DNA from: an uncultured Eubacteriales bacterium
Lineage (GTDB): Bacteria; Bacillota; Clostridia; Peptostreptococcales; Anaerovoracaceae
Direction of reading: 5' to 3'
NCBI GenBank assembly: GCA_900542295.1
Contig: UQNJ01000009.1
Location: 1-64,000, forward strand
Length of the DNA: 64,000 bases
Position 1 is the stretch's first letter; every line of letters begins with the position of its first letter. The notes under the pieces are model-generated. The model worked only from the letters and a program-made list of their open reading frames with translations. It searched no databases and had not been told where the DNA came from. Both the position numbers and the translations under genes were made by a program. Below are positions 41,966 to 49,353 of the stretch, piece by piece.

Positions 41966-43405
41966 TTGAAGTTATTTGACAACAAGGTTCAGGAAACCAA
42001 ATATAAGGTTCTGAGAGAGGTAGCTTATCAGACATGGAAGGGTAATGACGCATTTGCTGAGTTTAACGAAATTGCGAATAATGTTATTCCGAAGGGAGAG
42101 CCACCTCAGTCTTGCTGTATATATAAGGACAGAGCTGTTGTGGCTGAAAGAATAAGACTGGCACTTGGAGGGAGCAAAAATAACGATCATATCGTACAGG
42201 TTATAGATATTGCGTGTGACGAATGTCCTGAAGCGGGATATGTAGTTACAGATTTATGCAGAGGTTGCCTTGCTCATAGCTGTGTGGCATCATGCAAGAG
42301 GGATGCTATAGTAATAGATGAGCATCAGCATGCGCATATAGACAAGAGCAAATGTGTCGAATGCGGAAGATGTGCCAAGGCTTGCCAATACAGCGCTATA
42401 CATAATTTCCAGAGACCTTGTGAAAGAGCATGTAAAGTAAATGCCATATCTATGGCTCCCGGTGGCGAAGCCGCAATAGATTATGATAAATGCATAAACT
42501 GCGGAGCATGTGTATACCATTGCCCATTCGGAGCCACAGTCGATGTTTCAAGCATAGTAAGTGTAATAAGAGAGATTATGGATGCGGAGGCAAAGGGCGA
42601 AAAAGATAAAGTGATAGCAATAGTTGCTCCGTCAATTGCAAGTCAGTTTCTTTATGCCTCTCTCGGTCAGGTTATAACAGGAATAAAGGAACTTGGCTTT
42701 GCTGAAGTGCTGGAAGTGGCTGTAGGTGCAGAAATGGTGGCATACAAAGAAGGACTTGAGCTTAAGGAAAAGGGATTTCTTACTTCGTCATGCTGTCCTG
42801 CTTTCGTAAAATACATAGAAACAAAGCACCCTTCAATGGTTGAACATATTTCACACAACTTGTCGCCTATGGCAGAATTGGCAAAGCATATTAAAAAGAA
42901 TAAGCCGGATTGCAAAATAGTGTTCATCGGACCTTGCATAGCCAAAAAAGCCGAAGTGAAGAAAGAAAATGTAAGCTGCTATGTTGATTATGCGATAACA
43001 TTTGAGGAACTTCAGGCATTATTTGACAGTAAAAATATAGAACTTAAAAAGCTGAAATGGACTGAATGGAATCAGGCGTCTTATTACGGAAGAATATTTG
43101 CAACTACGGGAGGAGTTTCTTCCGCTGTTGAGCAGATGCTGAAAGAACTTAAAATAAAGGATTTTGATTTCAATCCTATAGTATGCGACGGCATAGATAA
43201 ATGTAAAACGGCATTGCTGAAGGCTTCAAAGGGAATGCTTCCAAATAATTTCATAGAAGGCATGGCATGTATAGGCGGCTGCATCGGAGGAAGCGGAAAC
43301 CTTGTCCGCTATGAGGATGCGCCTAAAAACATGGAAGAGCATATTGAAGATGCTGTTTCGATGGAAATGCTGCCAAATGTAAAAAAGAATATAAATATTT
43401 ATTGA
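41966..43405 (+). CDS. Monomeric [FeFe]-hydrogenase, group B-like
   Basis: 479 residues. Iron-sulfur ligands come first: CxxxC-rich region C98-C110, CVECGRCAKAC (130-140) and CINCGACVYHCP (176-187) for [4Fe-4S] clusters. The H-cluster cysteines are C276/C277 in TSSCCPAF, C324 in GPCIAKKAE and C435/C439 in EGMACIGGC. The motif forms (TSSCCP without a following W, GPC instead of MPC) point to group B rather than group A enzymes. The protein probably re-oxidises ferredoxin by making H2. The start is TTG 41966, eight bases after TTGGAGGA. No maturases (HydE, F, G) are in this window. Confidence 0.87.
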   Translation: MKLFDNKVQETKYKVLREVAYQTWKGNDAFAEFNEIANNVIPKGEPPQSCCIYKDRAVVAERIRLALGGSKNNDHIVQVIDIACDECPEAGYVVTDLCRGCLAHSCVASCKRDAIVIDEHQHAHIDKSKCVECGRCAKACQYSAIHNFQRPCERACKVNAISMAPGGEAAIDYDKCINCGACVYHCPFGATVDVSSIVSVIREIMDAEAKGEKDKVIAIVAPSIASQFLYASLGQVITGIKELGFAEVLEVAVGAEMVAYKEGLELKEKGFLTSSCCPAFVKYIETKHPSMVEHISHNLSPMAELAKHIKKNKPDCKIVFIGPCIAKKAEVKKENVSCYVDYAITFEELQALFDSKNIELKKLKWTEWNQASYYGRIFATTGGVSSAVEQMLKELKIKDFDFNPIVCDGIDKCKTALLKASKGMLPNNFIEGMACIGGCIGGSGNLVRYEDAPKNMEEHIEDAVSMEMLPNVKKNINIY

Positions 43406-43415
43406 TGTATGTATC

Positions 43416-43446
43416 AAGCGGCGCTGTTAACGGCGTCGCTTTTTTG
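43416..43446. terminator. Bidirectional terminator between convergent genes
   Basis: AAGCGGCGCTG (43416-43426) pairs fully, with two wobbles, to CGGCGTCGCTT (43431-43441) around TTAA; TTTTTT follows on the + strand. The reverse-strand FAD gene ends inside it, with its stop at 43427-43429. Confidence 0.85.
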
Positions 43447-44767
43447 TTTTCAGATTTCCCGTTGCCGGGTTGTTAAGCAATTTTCCATTTTTTTTGAATC
43501 GGGAGCCGTGGCAGGGACAGTCCCAGGACTGCTCTTCTTCATTCCATTTCAAAGCACAACCCATATGAGGGCATCTATTGGCTGATGGTTTGAGAAGATT
43601 GACGGCAGCATTGAAGCCGTTAATTAAAAGCTGAGGCCTCAGAACAGTCCTCGAGGGTGAAAATATTTTTGCGTATTCATTATCTTTTTCTAAAATCATG
43701 TCGGTAAGAATTTCCGCCGCAATCATGGAAGATGTCATACCCCATTTGTTGAAACCTGTTGCTGTGAATAATTTGTCGGTATGGGAGGAATATTTACCTA
43801 TATAAGGGATTCCGTCAAGCGTCATACAGTCCTGCGCCGCCCATTCGTATTTAATTTCTGAATTGGGATAAAATTCTTTAGAGGCATGCTCAAGATATTT
43901 TAATCCTCCTCCATGTTTACCGGTCTTATGCGCACCGCCGCCAACAAGCAGCATGTCACCGCAGTTTCTGAAAGAAAATCCCTTTTCTGATTCATCCATA
44001 TACATACCTGATAAATTTGCTGCGTTTTTCAGGGCGGTGACATAAGAGCGATGTTGATACATTTTAAGGAAATAGCCGCCGTGTTTGTTGATGAATGGAA
44101 AGTGGGCGGCTACTATGATTTTGTCTGCATATATTTTACCCATATCTGTGACAGCAGTTTCGCCAATAAGCTCTTTTACTTCAGTGTGCTCAAAGATATT
44201 TAAGCCCTTGCTTATATGCTGCAAGAATCTGAGAGGATTGAACTGAGCCTGATTTTTGAATTTTACAGCTGCGGACACATGAAACGGCAGAGGAAGCCGA
44301 TTTTCATATTCTGCTTTGTATCCAAGACCTGATAAAGCGGTAAGCTCTTTTTCGATTTTATATTGATTGCCGGTGGAGTATATAAAAGACGGCTTGTTTT
44401 TAAAGTCACAATCAATTTGTGGCGCATTATCTGAATGCTTATTGCCGATACACATTTGACGGAATTTGCTTACAGCTTTTTCGTTGGCATCAAGATACAT
44501 TTTAGCTGTTTCTGTTCCAAATTCCCTGATGATTTTTTGATATATAAGTCCATGCTGCGAGGTGATTTTGGCTGTTGTATTTTTAGTGATTCCGCTGCAT
44601 ATTGTATTTTGCTCTGCAAGAATGTAATTCACACCGGCATTTTTTAGAAAATAGGCGCAAAGTATTCCTGCCATCCCTCCGCCTATAATAAGTACATCGG
44701 TTTTGACATTTCCTTTTAAAGGGTCGAAAGAAGGAAGTTTTGAGTTTTCGGACCAAATCGATAACAT
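43427..44767 (-). CDS. FAD-dependent oxidoreductase with C-terminal Rieske domain
   Basis: 446 residues. A DAO-type FAD domain opens with TDVLIIGGGMAGILCAYFLKNAGVNYILAE (GxGxxG form GGGMAG). Its closing segment is the KLFTATGFNKWGMTSSMIAAEIL motif. The last ~70 residues are a Rieske [2Fe-2S] domain with CPHMGC and CPCHGS, giving the two Cys and two His ligands. The architecture matches a broad family of FAD/Rieske proteins (YhfW-like) with unknown substrate. I chose ATG 44767 because AGGTG precedes it; the in-frame GTG at 44776 falls inside that ribosome site. The stop lies in the shared terminator stem, so the mRNA has almost no 3' UTR. Confidence 0.9.
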   Translation of the reverse strand: MLSIWSENSKLPSFDPLKGNVKTDVLIIGGGMAGILCAYFLKNAGVNYILAEQNTICSGITKNTTAKITSQHGLIYQKIIREFGTETAKMYLDANEKAVSKFRQMCIGNKHSDNAPQIDCDFKNKPSFIYSTGNQYKIEKELTALSGLGYKAEYENRLPLPFHVSAAVKFKNQAQFNPLRFLQHISKGLNIFEHTEVKELIGETAVTDMGKIYADKIIVAAHFPFINKHGGYFLKMYQHRSYVTALKNAANLSGMYMDESEKGFSFRNCGDMLLVGGGAHKTGKHGGGLKYLEHASKEFYPNSEIKYEWAAQDCMTLDGIPYIGKYSSHTDKLFTATGFNKWGMTSSMIAAEILTDMILEKDNEYAKIFSPSRTVLRPQLLINGFNAAVNLLKPSANRCPHMGCALKWNEEEQSWDCPCHGSRFKKNGKLLNNPATGNLKTKKRRR

Positions 44768-44828
44768 AAAGTTCACCTGCCATATTTTAAGTATGATAAT
44801 AGTATGGGCAAAAGGAAAGGTTTGTATA

Positions 44829-44986
44829 CGCCATGAGGGACTCGACCGCCTGACTTGGGATTTGGTATGTCAGGCTTTGTCCTCGCCGCCTATAGGAGCG
44901 GCTCAGACCGTTAGCTGTTTAAGGGTTCACAGAACCCTTTCACTTACGCTAACGCCCTCACGGGTTCGAGTCCCATTATATAACTG
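44829..44986. repeat. Structured segment bounded by tRNA T-arm fragments
   Basis: CGCCATGAGGGACTCGA (44829-44845) is an exact 17-nt copy of the 3' acceptor/T-arm end of the tRNA-Arg gene at 45028-45044. At the other end, CGGGTTCGAGTCCC (44961-44974) is a T-arm in the opposite orientation, so GGGACTCGA (44837-44845) and TCGAGTCCC (44966-44974) form an inverted repeat. Between them are stacked hairpins: CCTGAC/GTCAGG, CCGC/GCGG and GTTAGC/GCTAAC enclosing AAGGGTTC/GAACCCTT. It is not a complete tRNA. Confidence 0.55.
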
Positions 44987-45020
44987 AAAAAAGAGATAGG
45001 AATTAACCTATCTCTTTTTT
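44987..45020. terminator. Bidirectional terminator after tRNA-Arg
   Basis: A perfect 14-bp stem (44987-45000 with 45007-45020) with A6 on one side and T6 on the other. It ends the reverse-strand tRNA-Arg transcript. Confidence 0.85.
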
Positions 45021-45022
45021 AT

Positions 45023-45099
45023 TGGTGCGCCATGAGGGACTCGAACCCCCAACCTTCGCATTCGTAGTGCGCGACTCTATCCAATTGAGCTAATGGCGC
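45023..45099 (-). tRNA. tRNA-Arg (anticodon ACG)
   Basis: On the reverse strand a full cloverleaf starts GCGCCAT and ends ATGGCGC-A-CCA, with CCA encoded. The anticodon loop is CTACGAA, giving U33 and ACG, read as inosine-ACG for CGU/CGC/CGA codons. The T-arm contains GTTCGAGTC. Confidence 0.95.
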
Positions 45100-45124
45100 A
45101 TGTGCATTTGCTCCACAGATAGAT

Positions 45125-45153
45125 ATTATACACAATGAAAAGTGAAAAGTCAA
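45125..45153 (-). promoter_or_regulatory. Promoter of tRNA-Arg
   Basis: On the reverse strand TTGACT (45153-45148) and TATAAT (45130-45125) are separated by 17 bases, ending 26 bases before the tRNA. Confidence 0.8.
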
Positions 45154-45236
45154 AGAATTTCTGCGGTATCTTTACATTTTCCGCAAGACCGGATAAATCG
45201 TAAACTGTGCTTCTGCTTCGAGGGATGCAAGATTTC

Positions 45237-45265
45237 TTGACAACCGGCAGCTCTTCTGTTATGGT
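45237..45265 (+). promoter_or_regulatory. Promoter of the acidic membrane protein gene
   Basis: TTGACA (45237-45242), 17 bases, TATGGT (45260-45265), 43 bases before the TTG start at 45308. Confidence 0.6.
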
Positions 45266-45307
45266 ATTTAACAAGAAAATACGAGGCAGTATGTTAAGGA
45301 GGCAATT

Positions 45308-46021
45308 TTGGACAGCAAAATTCTTTTTAGAAATGAGACAACTTATACACCGGAGATAGCCTTAGAGGCGGGAGACGCATTCTGGAAAATTCAGCCGGCA
45401 TATAGAAAAAAAGCAAAGAGATTCAAGATACTTTCAGGTATTCTGTCATTAACATTTCTCATTCTTGCGATTATGGTAATAAGAGAAAACGGCATCGGAA
45501 TTGCTCCTATAGGTGCCCTGGTAATGTCTGTCATGGGAGCTCTTGGTTTTATAAAAGGTGAAAGTATTATTAAAAATTCCGCCAAAAATTTAAGAGCGAT
45601 GGACACAAGAGTAACCTATGGTATTAGTGAAAATTTTTTCTTTGTTCTAAACAGAGAGTATATAAAAAAGGAAAAAAGCAATATTCAGGAAAAATTGAAA
45701 GCCCCTGAAGAAGAGGATTATGAGCAGGGAGAAGACTCTGAAGAGGAAATCGACGACGATATCACAGAAGAAAATGCTGTCGGAAAAGCGGAGGCATGTG
45801 AAACTGATGACGGCGCTGATGAGGATGATTACAGCGAAAACGAATATGCAGACGAGTTTTTATCTCTCGAAGATCTTCTTGTCTGTGTTGTAACGGAAAA
45901 TTTATATATTCTTATCTGGGAAAAGCCGTATTATATTCTGGACCGCAGAAGATTCGAGGGTGATAAGGATAAAGAATTCAGAACATTTATAGAAGAAAAG
46001 ACAGATATAATCGAAGCTTAA
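45308..46021 (+). CDS. Membrane protein with a highly acidic cytoplasmic loop, unknown function
   Basis: 237 residues. A soluble N-terminus (~40) is followed by two membrane segments (about 42-60 and 66-82: LSGILSLTFLILAIMVI; GIAPIGALVMSVMGALGFI). After them come a strand-rich region (TRVTYGISENFFFVLNREYI) and a strongly acidic insert (about 135-185, EEEDYEQGEDSEEEIDDDI and similar). The end (NLYILIWEKPYYILDRRRF...FRTFIEEK) resembles YcxB-like C-terminal domains. I cannot name a role. The start is TTG 45308 with AAGGAGG close by. Monocistronic. Confidence 0.7.
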   Translation: MDSKILFRNETTYTPEIALEAGDAFWKIQPAYRKKAKRFKILSGILSLTFLILAIMVIRENGIGIAPIGALVMSVMGALGFIKGESIIKNSAKNLRAMDTRVTYGISENFFFVLNREYIKKEKSNIQEKLKAPEEEDYEQGEDSEEEIDDDITEENAVGKAEACETDDGADEDDYSENEYADEFLSLEDLLVCVVTENLYILIWEKPYYILDRRRFEGDKDKEFRTFIEEKTDIIEA

Positions 46022-46073
46022 TAAAATATAGAAAATTTTCTTTTTTGAATTTATATTACTTGGATAAAATGAC

Positions 46074-46127
46074 TTGACAAAAATCGATTTGGAAAGTATA
46101 ATTGAAAAGCAGTCAAAAATTGACTGC
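46074..46127 (+). promoter_or_regulatory. Promoter and 5'-leader hairpin of tRNA-Leu
   Basis: TTGACA (46074-46079), 17 bases, TATAAT (46097-46102) is a consensus promoter. The transcript should start near 46109, exactly where an 8-bp hairpin begins (GCAGTCAA-AAA-TTGACTGC, 46109-46127), five bases before the mature tRNA. Confidence 0.75.
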
Positions 46128-46132
46128 ACTTT

Positions 46133-46219
46133 GCGGCTGTGCTGGAATTGGCAGACAGGCAAGCTTGAGGTGCTTGTGTCCGAACGGGTGTACGGGTTCG
46201 AGTCCCGTTGGCCGCACCA
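46133..46219 (+). tRNA. tRNA-Leu (anticodon GAG)
   Basis: An 87-nt class II tRNA with a long variable arm. The acceptor GCGGCTG pairs with the 3' strand ending in GCCGC, then A-CCA. The anticodon stem is CAAGC/GCTTG around the loop TTGAGGT, giving GAG, which reads CUC/CUU. Confidence 0.95.
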
Positions 46220-46226
46220 GTTTAAG

Positions 46227-46253
46227 AGACAGGTCTTATGACCTGTCTTTTTT
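46227..46253 (+). terminator. Terminator of tRNA-Leu
   Basis: AGACAGGTC (46227-46235), TTAT loop, GACCTGTCT (46240-46248) and a T-run. Confidence 0.9.
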
Positions 46254-46302
46254 CATAATCAGATGTGATATAAACAACTGCCTGAAAGGACTATATGACG
46301 CT

Positions 46303-46614
46303 ATGTGCAGTAAAACAGATAAAAAGCTAATATATGAAATATTGTCGGCAGTGGAAGAAATTCCCGAGGGGAAAGTAGCAACATACGGGCAGATAGCCAG
46401 GCTTATAGGAAGAGAAAAAAATTCAAGACTTGTCGGGAGAGTTTTAAGCATGGCGGAATATTATGGCAGCTATCCGTGTCACAGAGTAGTAAATCATGCC
46501 GGCAGACTGGTTCCGGGATGGGATGAACAGAAAAAACTTCTGATAAAAGAAGGCGTGGAATTTAAAAATGCAGACCATGTGGATATTAAAAAATATCGCT
46601 GGGATGAAATTTAA
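46303..46614 (+). CDS. MGMT-family DNA-binding domain protein (alkylated-DNA repair type)
   Basis: 103 residues, comprising only the DNA-binding/active-site domain of O6-methylguanine-DNA methyltransferase. It has IPEGKVATYGQIARLIG and GSYPCHRVVNHAGRLVPGW. The PCHR motif keeps the acceptor Cys59, unlike alkyltransferase-like proteins where it is Trp, so methyl transfer remains possible although the usual N-terminal domain is absent. ATG 46303 is the first in-frame ATG after the tRNA-Leu terminator; an AAAGGA lies 12 bases upstream. Confidence 0.85.
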   Translation: MCSKTDKKLIYEILSAVEEIPEGKVATYGQIARLIGREKNSRLVGRVLSMAEYYGSYPCHRVVNHAGRLVPGWDEQKKLLIKEGVEFKNADHVDIKKYRWDEI

Positions 46615-46640
46615 GTTTCGCTAAAATGTTGCTAAAGCTA

Positions 46641-46669
46641 TTGATACAAAAGTTTGTCCTTTGTTAAAA
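46641..46669 (+). promoter_or_regulatory. Promoter of the CPA2 antiporter gene
   Basis: TTGATA (46641-46646), 17 bases, TTAAAA (46664-46669), about 30 bases before the start codon at 46702. Confidence 0.55.
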
Positions 46670-46701
46670 TAAAGTGAAGACTTTAAAGAAAGAGGTGACT
46701 T

Positions 46702-48993
46702 ATGCATATACCTGTTTTGATTTCAGATTTGGCGGTTATGCTTATGACAGCCGGTCTTATTACAATTTTGTTTAAAAAAATAAAGCAGCCTTTAGTGCTT
46801 GGCTATATACTTACAGGATTTTTGATAAGTTCATACTTTCCTTTTTTTCCTACTGTGGTAGATACTGAAAGTATAACTACATGGAGCGAAATAGGCATTA
46901 TTTTTCTGATGTTTCATCTGGGACTTGAATTTAATCTTCACAAGCTTGCAAAGGTTGGAAGTACTGCAATAATAACTGCAATAGTCGAAGTGACCGGAAT
47001 TTTGGCACTTGGCTACGGAACTGGCAGACTTCTTGGCTTTAGCGTCATGGACAGTATTTTTCTTGGCGGCATGTTATCTATGAGTTCAACGACTATAATA
47101 ATAAAAGCCTTTGAAGAGTTGAATCTTAAAGGAAAAAAGTTTACCGAGCTTGTATTCGGCACTCTTGTAATAGAGGATATTGCCGGAATATTTATGATGG
47201 TAATTCTTTCTACCGTATCCGTAAGCCGCAATGTTACAGGCATGCAGGTGTTTGCCAGTCTTTCGCTAATGGTTCTCTACCTGATAATATGGCTTATTCT
47301 CGGTATATACTTTTTACCTACATTTTTAAACAAAACAATTAAATTGATGAACGACGAAATGCTCTTAATAGTTTCATTAGGTGTCTGCTTCGGAATGGTA
47401 ATACTGGCCAATGCTCTCGGATTTTCTTCGGCACTGGGAGCCTTTTTAGCAGGCTCTCTCATGGCGGGGACAGTACATGTTGAAAGAATAGAGCATCTGA
47501 CAAAGGGCGTAAAAGATTTATTCGGAGCCGTATTCTTTCTTTCCGTTGGTATGCTGGTGAACCCTGAAACACTGATAGAATATGCCCTGCCGGTAGTGGT
47601 TATAACTCTGGTAACAATTTTTGGCAAATTGCTTTTCTCCTCTGCGGGAATGCTTCTGTCAGGGCAGACATTAAACAACTCATTGAGATGTGGATTCTCA
47701 CTGGCTCAGATAGGTGAGTTTGCATTTATAATAGCTTCCATGGGAATGAGTCTTGGCATCACGGGAGATTATCTTTATCCTATTGTCGTATCGGTATCTG
47801 TCATTACAACATTTACAACTCCGTTCTGTATAAGGCTTGCTCCTAAGTTTATCACTTTTGTTGAAAAAAGGCTTCCGGACAATCTTGTCGGGAAATTAAA
47901 CAAATATACATCTGAAGATCAGCAGGACAAAGAAAAGGACAGTCAGTGGTACCTTTATATAAGGAAATATTTCAGCAGAGTAGTGGTTTTTGGCGGTCTG
48001 ATGCTTACAATAACAGTGTTCGGAATAAAGGTGGCGGAGCCTTTACTGAGAGGGTATATGGGACAGACTGCGGCAGATACTGTTACATGTATAGTAATAT
48101 ATATTTTTATAACTCCATTCATAGGACCTCTTATGAATCTGCATAACAATCTCTTCACATCACTATGGCTCAAAAAAAAGTCGTTTAGGCTGCCGCTTGT
48201 AGTGCTGAACCTGATAAAAGCAGCTGTAGTGATAAGTATTGCTATGATACCCCTTGCGGCGTTATTTGAAGTAAAAATCATATGGCTGTTCTTTATTGCC
48301 GTATCGCTGATTGTTATTTTGGCGAAATCAGATGGTATGACCGGTTGGTATTTGCAGCTTGAAACAAGGTTTTTAAGAAATTTTAATGAACGGATTATAA
48401 AAAACGAAGAAGATTTAGGTGTAAAAGAAACAAGGCTTGATGAAAAGCTTCATATTATTTCATTTATAGCGCCTGATGAAGGTGATTTTCTGGGTGTGAA
48501 ACTCAGCAATCTTGAATGGGGATACAGGTATAATGTATATGTTGTTAAGATTCAAAGAGAAAATCACACTTATATCCTTCCAAAAGAAAGCGAAGTGATT
48601 CAGCCCGGAGATAAAGTATATGTTATAGGTGAAAAAATTGCGATAATGAATTTCTATAAGCTTATAGACTCTGAACCATGCAGGAGAATGAGGACATTAA
48701 AGGAATTTATGGACAGCGGTTATGCAGATATAGAAAGAGCTTTGGCGGTTTGTGCCGTAAAGATAACGGGACAAGAAAATTTCTCCGGAAAAAGCATAAA
48801 AAACAGCGGGATAAGAGGACATTGGAACTGCATGGTTTTGGGTCTTCAAAGAAAGGGTTTCTCTGTAATAATGCCTAATACCAATATGATTGTATCAAAG
48901 GGAGATATAATGTGGGTTATGGGATCAAACAACAATGTCGGAAGATTGGCCTCTGAGAACGACGAGTATGAAGATCTGGTACTAAAAAAATAA
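46702..48993 (+). CDS. CPA2-family monovalent cation:proton antiporter with RCK-C/TrkA-C domain
   Basis: 763 residues. The first ~390 form a CPA2 exchanger with twelve to thirteen helices (GYILTGFLISSYFPFFP; GIIFLMFHLGLEF; MLSMSSTTIIIKAFEE; ALGAFLAGSLMAGT). Further membrane segments near 425-555 are beyond the usual antiporter size. The cytosolic C-terminus (about 585-760) holds a TrkA-C-like unit (GDFLGVKLSNLEWGYRYNVYVVKIQRENHTYILPKESEVIQPGDKVYVIGE) and a second, similar GDIMWVMGSNNNV repeat, likely gating by nucleotide. Family members are K+/H+ or Na+/H+ exchangers. AAAGAGGTGA precedes ATG 46702. Single-gene transcript. Confidence 0.88.
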   Translation: MHIPVLISDLAVMLMTAGLITILFKKIKQPLVLGYILTGFLISSYFPFFPTVVDTESITTWSEIGIIFLMFHLGLEFNLHKLAKVGSTAIITAIVEVTGILALGYGTGRLLGFSVMDSIFLGGMLSMSSTTIIIKAFEELNLKGKKFTELVFGTLVIEDIAGIFMMVILSTVSVSRNVTGMQVFASLSLMVLYLIIWLILGIYFLPTFLNKTIKLMNDEMLLIVSLGVCFGMVILANALGFSSALGAFLAGSLMAGTVHVERIEHLTKGVKDLFGAVFFLSVGMLVNPETLIEYALPVVVITLVTIFGKLLFSSAGMLLSGQTLNNSLRCGFSLAQIGEFAFIIASMGMSLGITGDYLYPIVVSVSVITTFTTPFCIRLAPKFITFVEKRLPDNLVGKLNKYTSEDQQDKEKDSQWYLYIRKYFSRVVVFGGLMLTITVFGIKVAEPLLRGYMGQTAADTVTCIVIYIFITPFIGPLMNLHNNLFTSLWLKKKSFRLPLVVLNLIKAAVVISIAMIPLAALFEVKIIWLFFIAVSLIVILAKSDGMTGWYLQLETRFLRNFNERIIKNEEDLGVKETRLDEKLHIISFIAPDEGDFLGVKLSNLEWGYRYNVYVVKIQRENHTYILPKESEVIQPGDKVYVIGEKIAIMNFYKLIDSEPCRRMRTLKEFMDSGYADIERALAVCAVKITGQENFSGKSIKNSGIRGHWNCMVLGLQRKGFSVIMPNTNMIVSKGDIMWVMGSNNNVGRLASENDEYEDLVLKK

Positions 48994-49021
48994 ATTTAAA
49001 AACTAAAAATTAAAAAAACTA

Positions 49022-49075
49022 TTGACAATTGAGCAGTTCTTCAACTATAATCAAGACAGTTGAAGAATTGTTCAA
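49022..49075 (+). promoter_or_regulatory. Promoter and twin ArsR-type operators of the metal-efflux genes
   Basis: TTGACA (49022-49027), 18 bases, TATAAT (49046-49051). Two operators of form TTGAR-N6-TTCAA sit at 49029-49044 (TTGAGCAGTTCTTCAA, between -35 and -10) and 49060-49075 (TTGAAGAATTGTTCAA, at the transcription start). Their centres are 31 bases apart, three helical turns. Each resembles SmtB/CadC sites. Together they also form a 19-bp long-range inverted repeat with two mismatches. Confidence 0.75.
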
Positions 49076-49104
49076 TTATTTTATTGAATTTCGGAGGTGA
49101 CAAA

Positions 49105-49326
49105 ATGAAAAAGACTTATTTACTTGACGGACTTTGCTGTGCCAACTGTGCAGCCAAGATAGAAAGAGGAGTAGCGGCAATAGACGGAGTAAGCAGTGCA
49201 ACGGTTAATTTCCTTACTACCAAACTGATATTTGAAGCTGAGGAAGACAATCTTGAAGAAGTTGTTAAGAAAGCAAAGAAAGTTATAAGAAAGATAGAGC
49301 CTGATGTAGAAATAAAAGAAATTTAA
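49105..49326 (+). CDS. Stand-alone heavy-metal-associated (HMA) domain protein
   Basis: 73 residues, one HMA fold: MKKTYLLDGLCCANCAAKIERGVAAIDGV with the metal-binding C12-A-N-C15, then SATVNFLTTKLIFEAEEDNL. It would act as a metal chaperone or as the detached N-terminal metal domain of the ATPase that follows 27 bases later. I chose ATG 49105, seven bases after CGGAGGTG; the in-frame upstream codons fall on the operator. Expression is governed by the twin ArsR-type sites. Confidence 0.92.
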   Translation: MKKTYLLDGLCCANCAAKIERGVAAIDGVSSATVNFLTTKLIFEAEEDNLEEVVKKAKKVIRKIEPDVEIKEI

Positions 49327-49353
49327 TATATATGACGATATAGGAGCCGGAAT

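Noticed and set aside
44819..44986. A second complete tRNA gene next to tRNA-Arg
   Set aside because: Only T-arm/acceptor fragments exist, in opposite orientations, and no anticodon arm can be folded with them.
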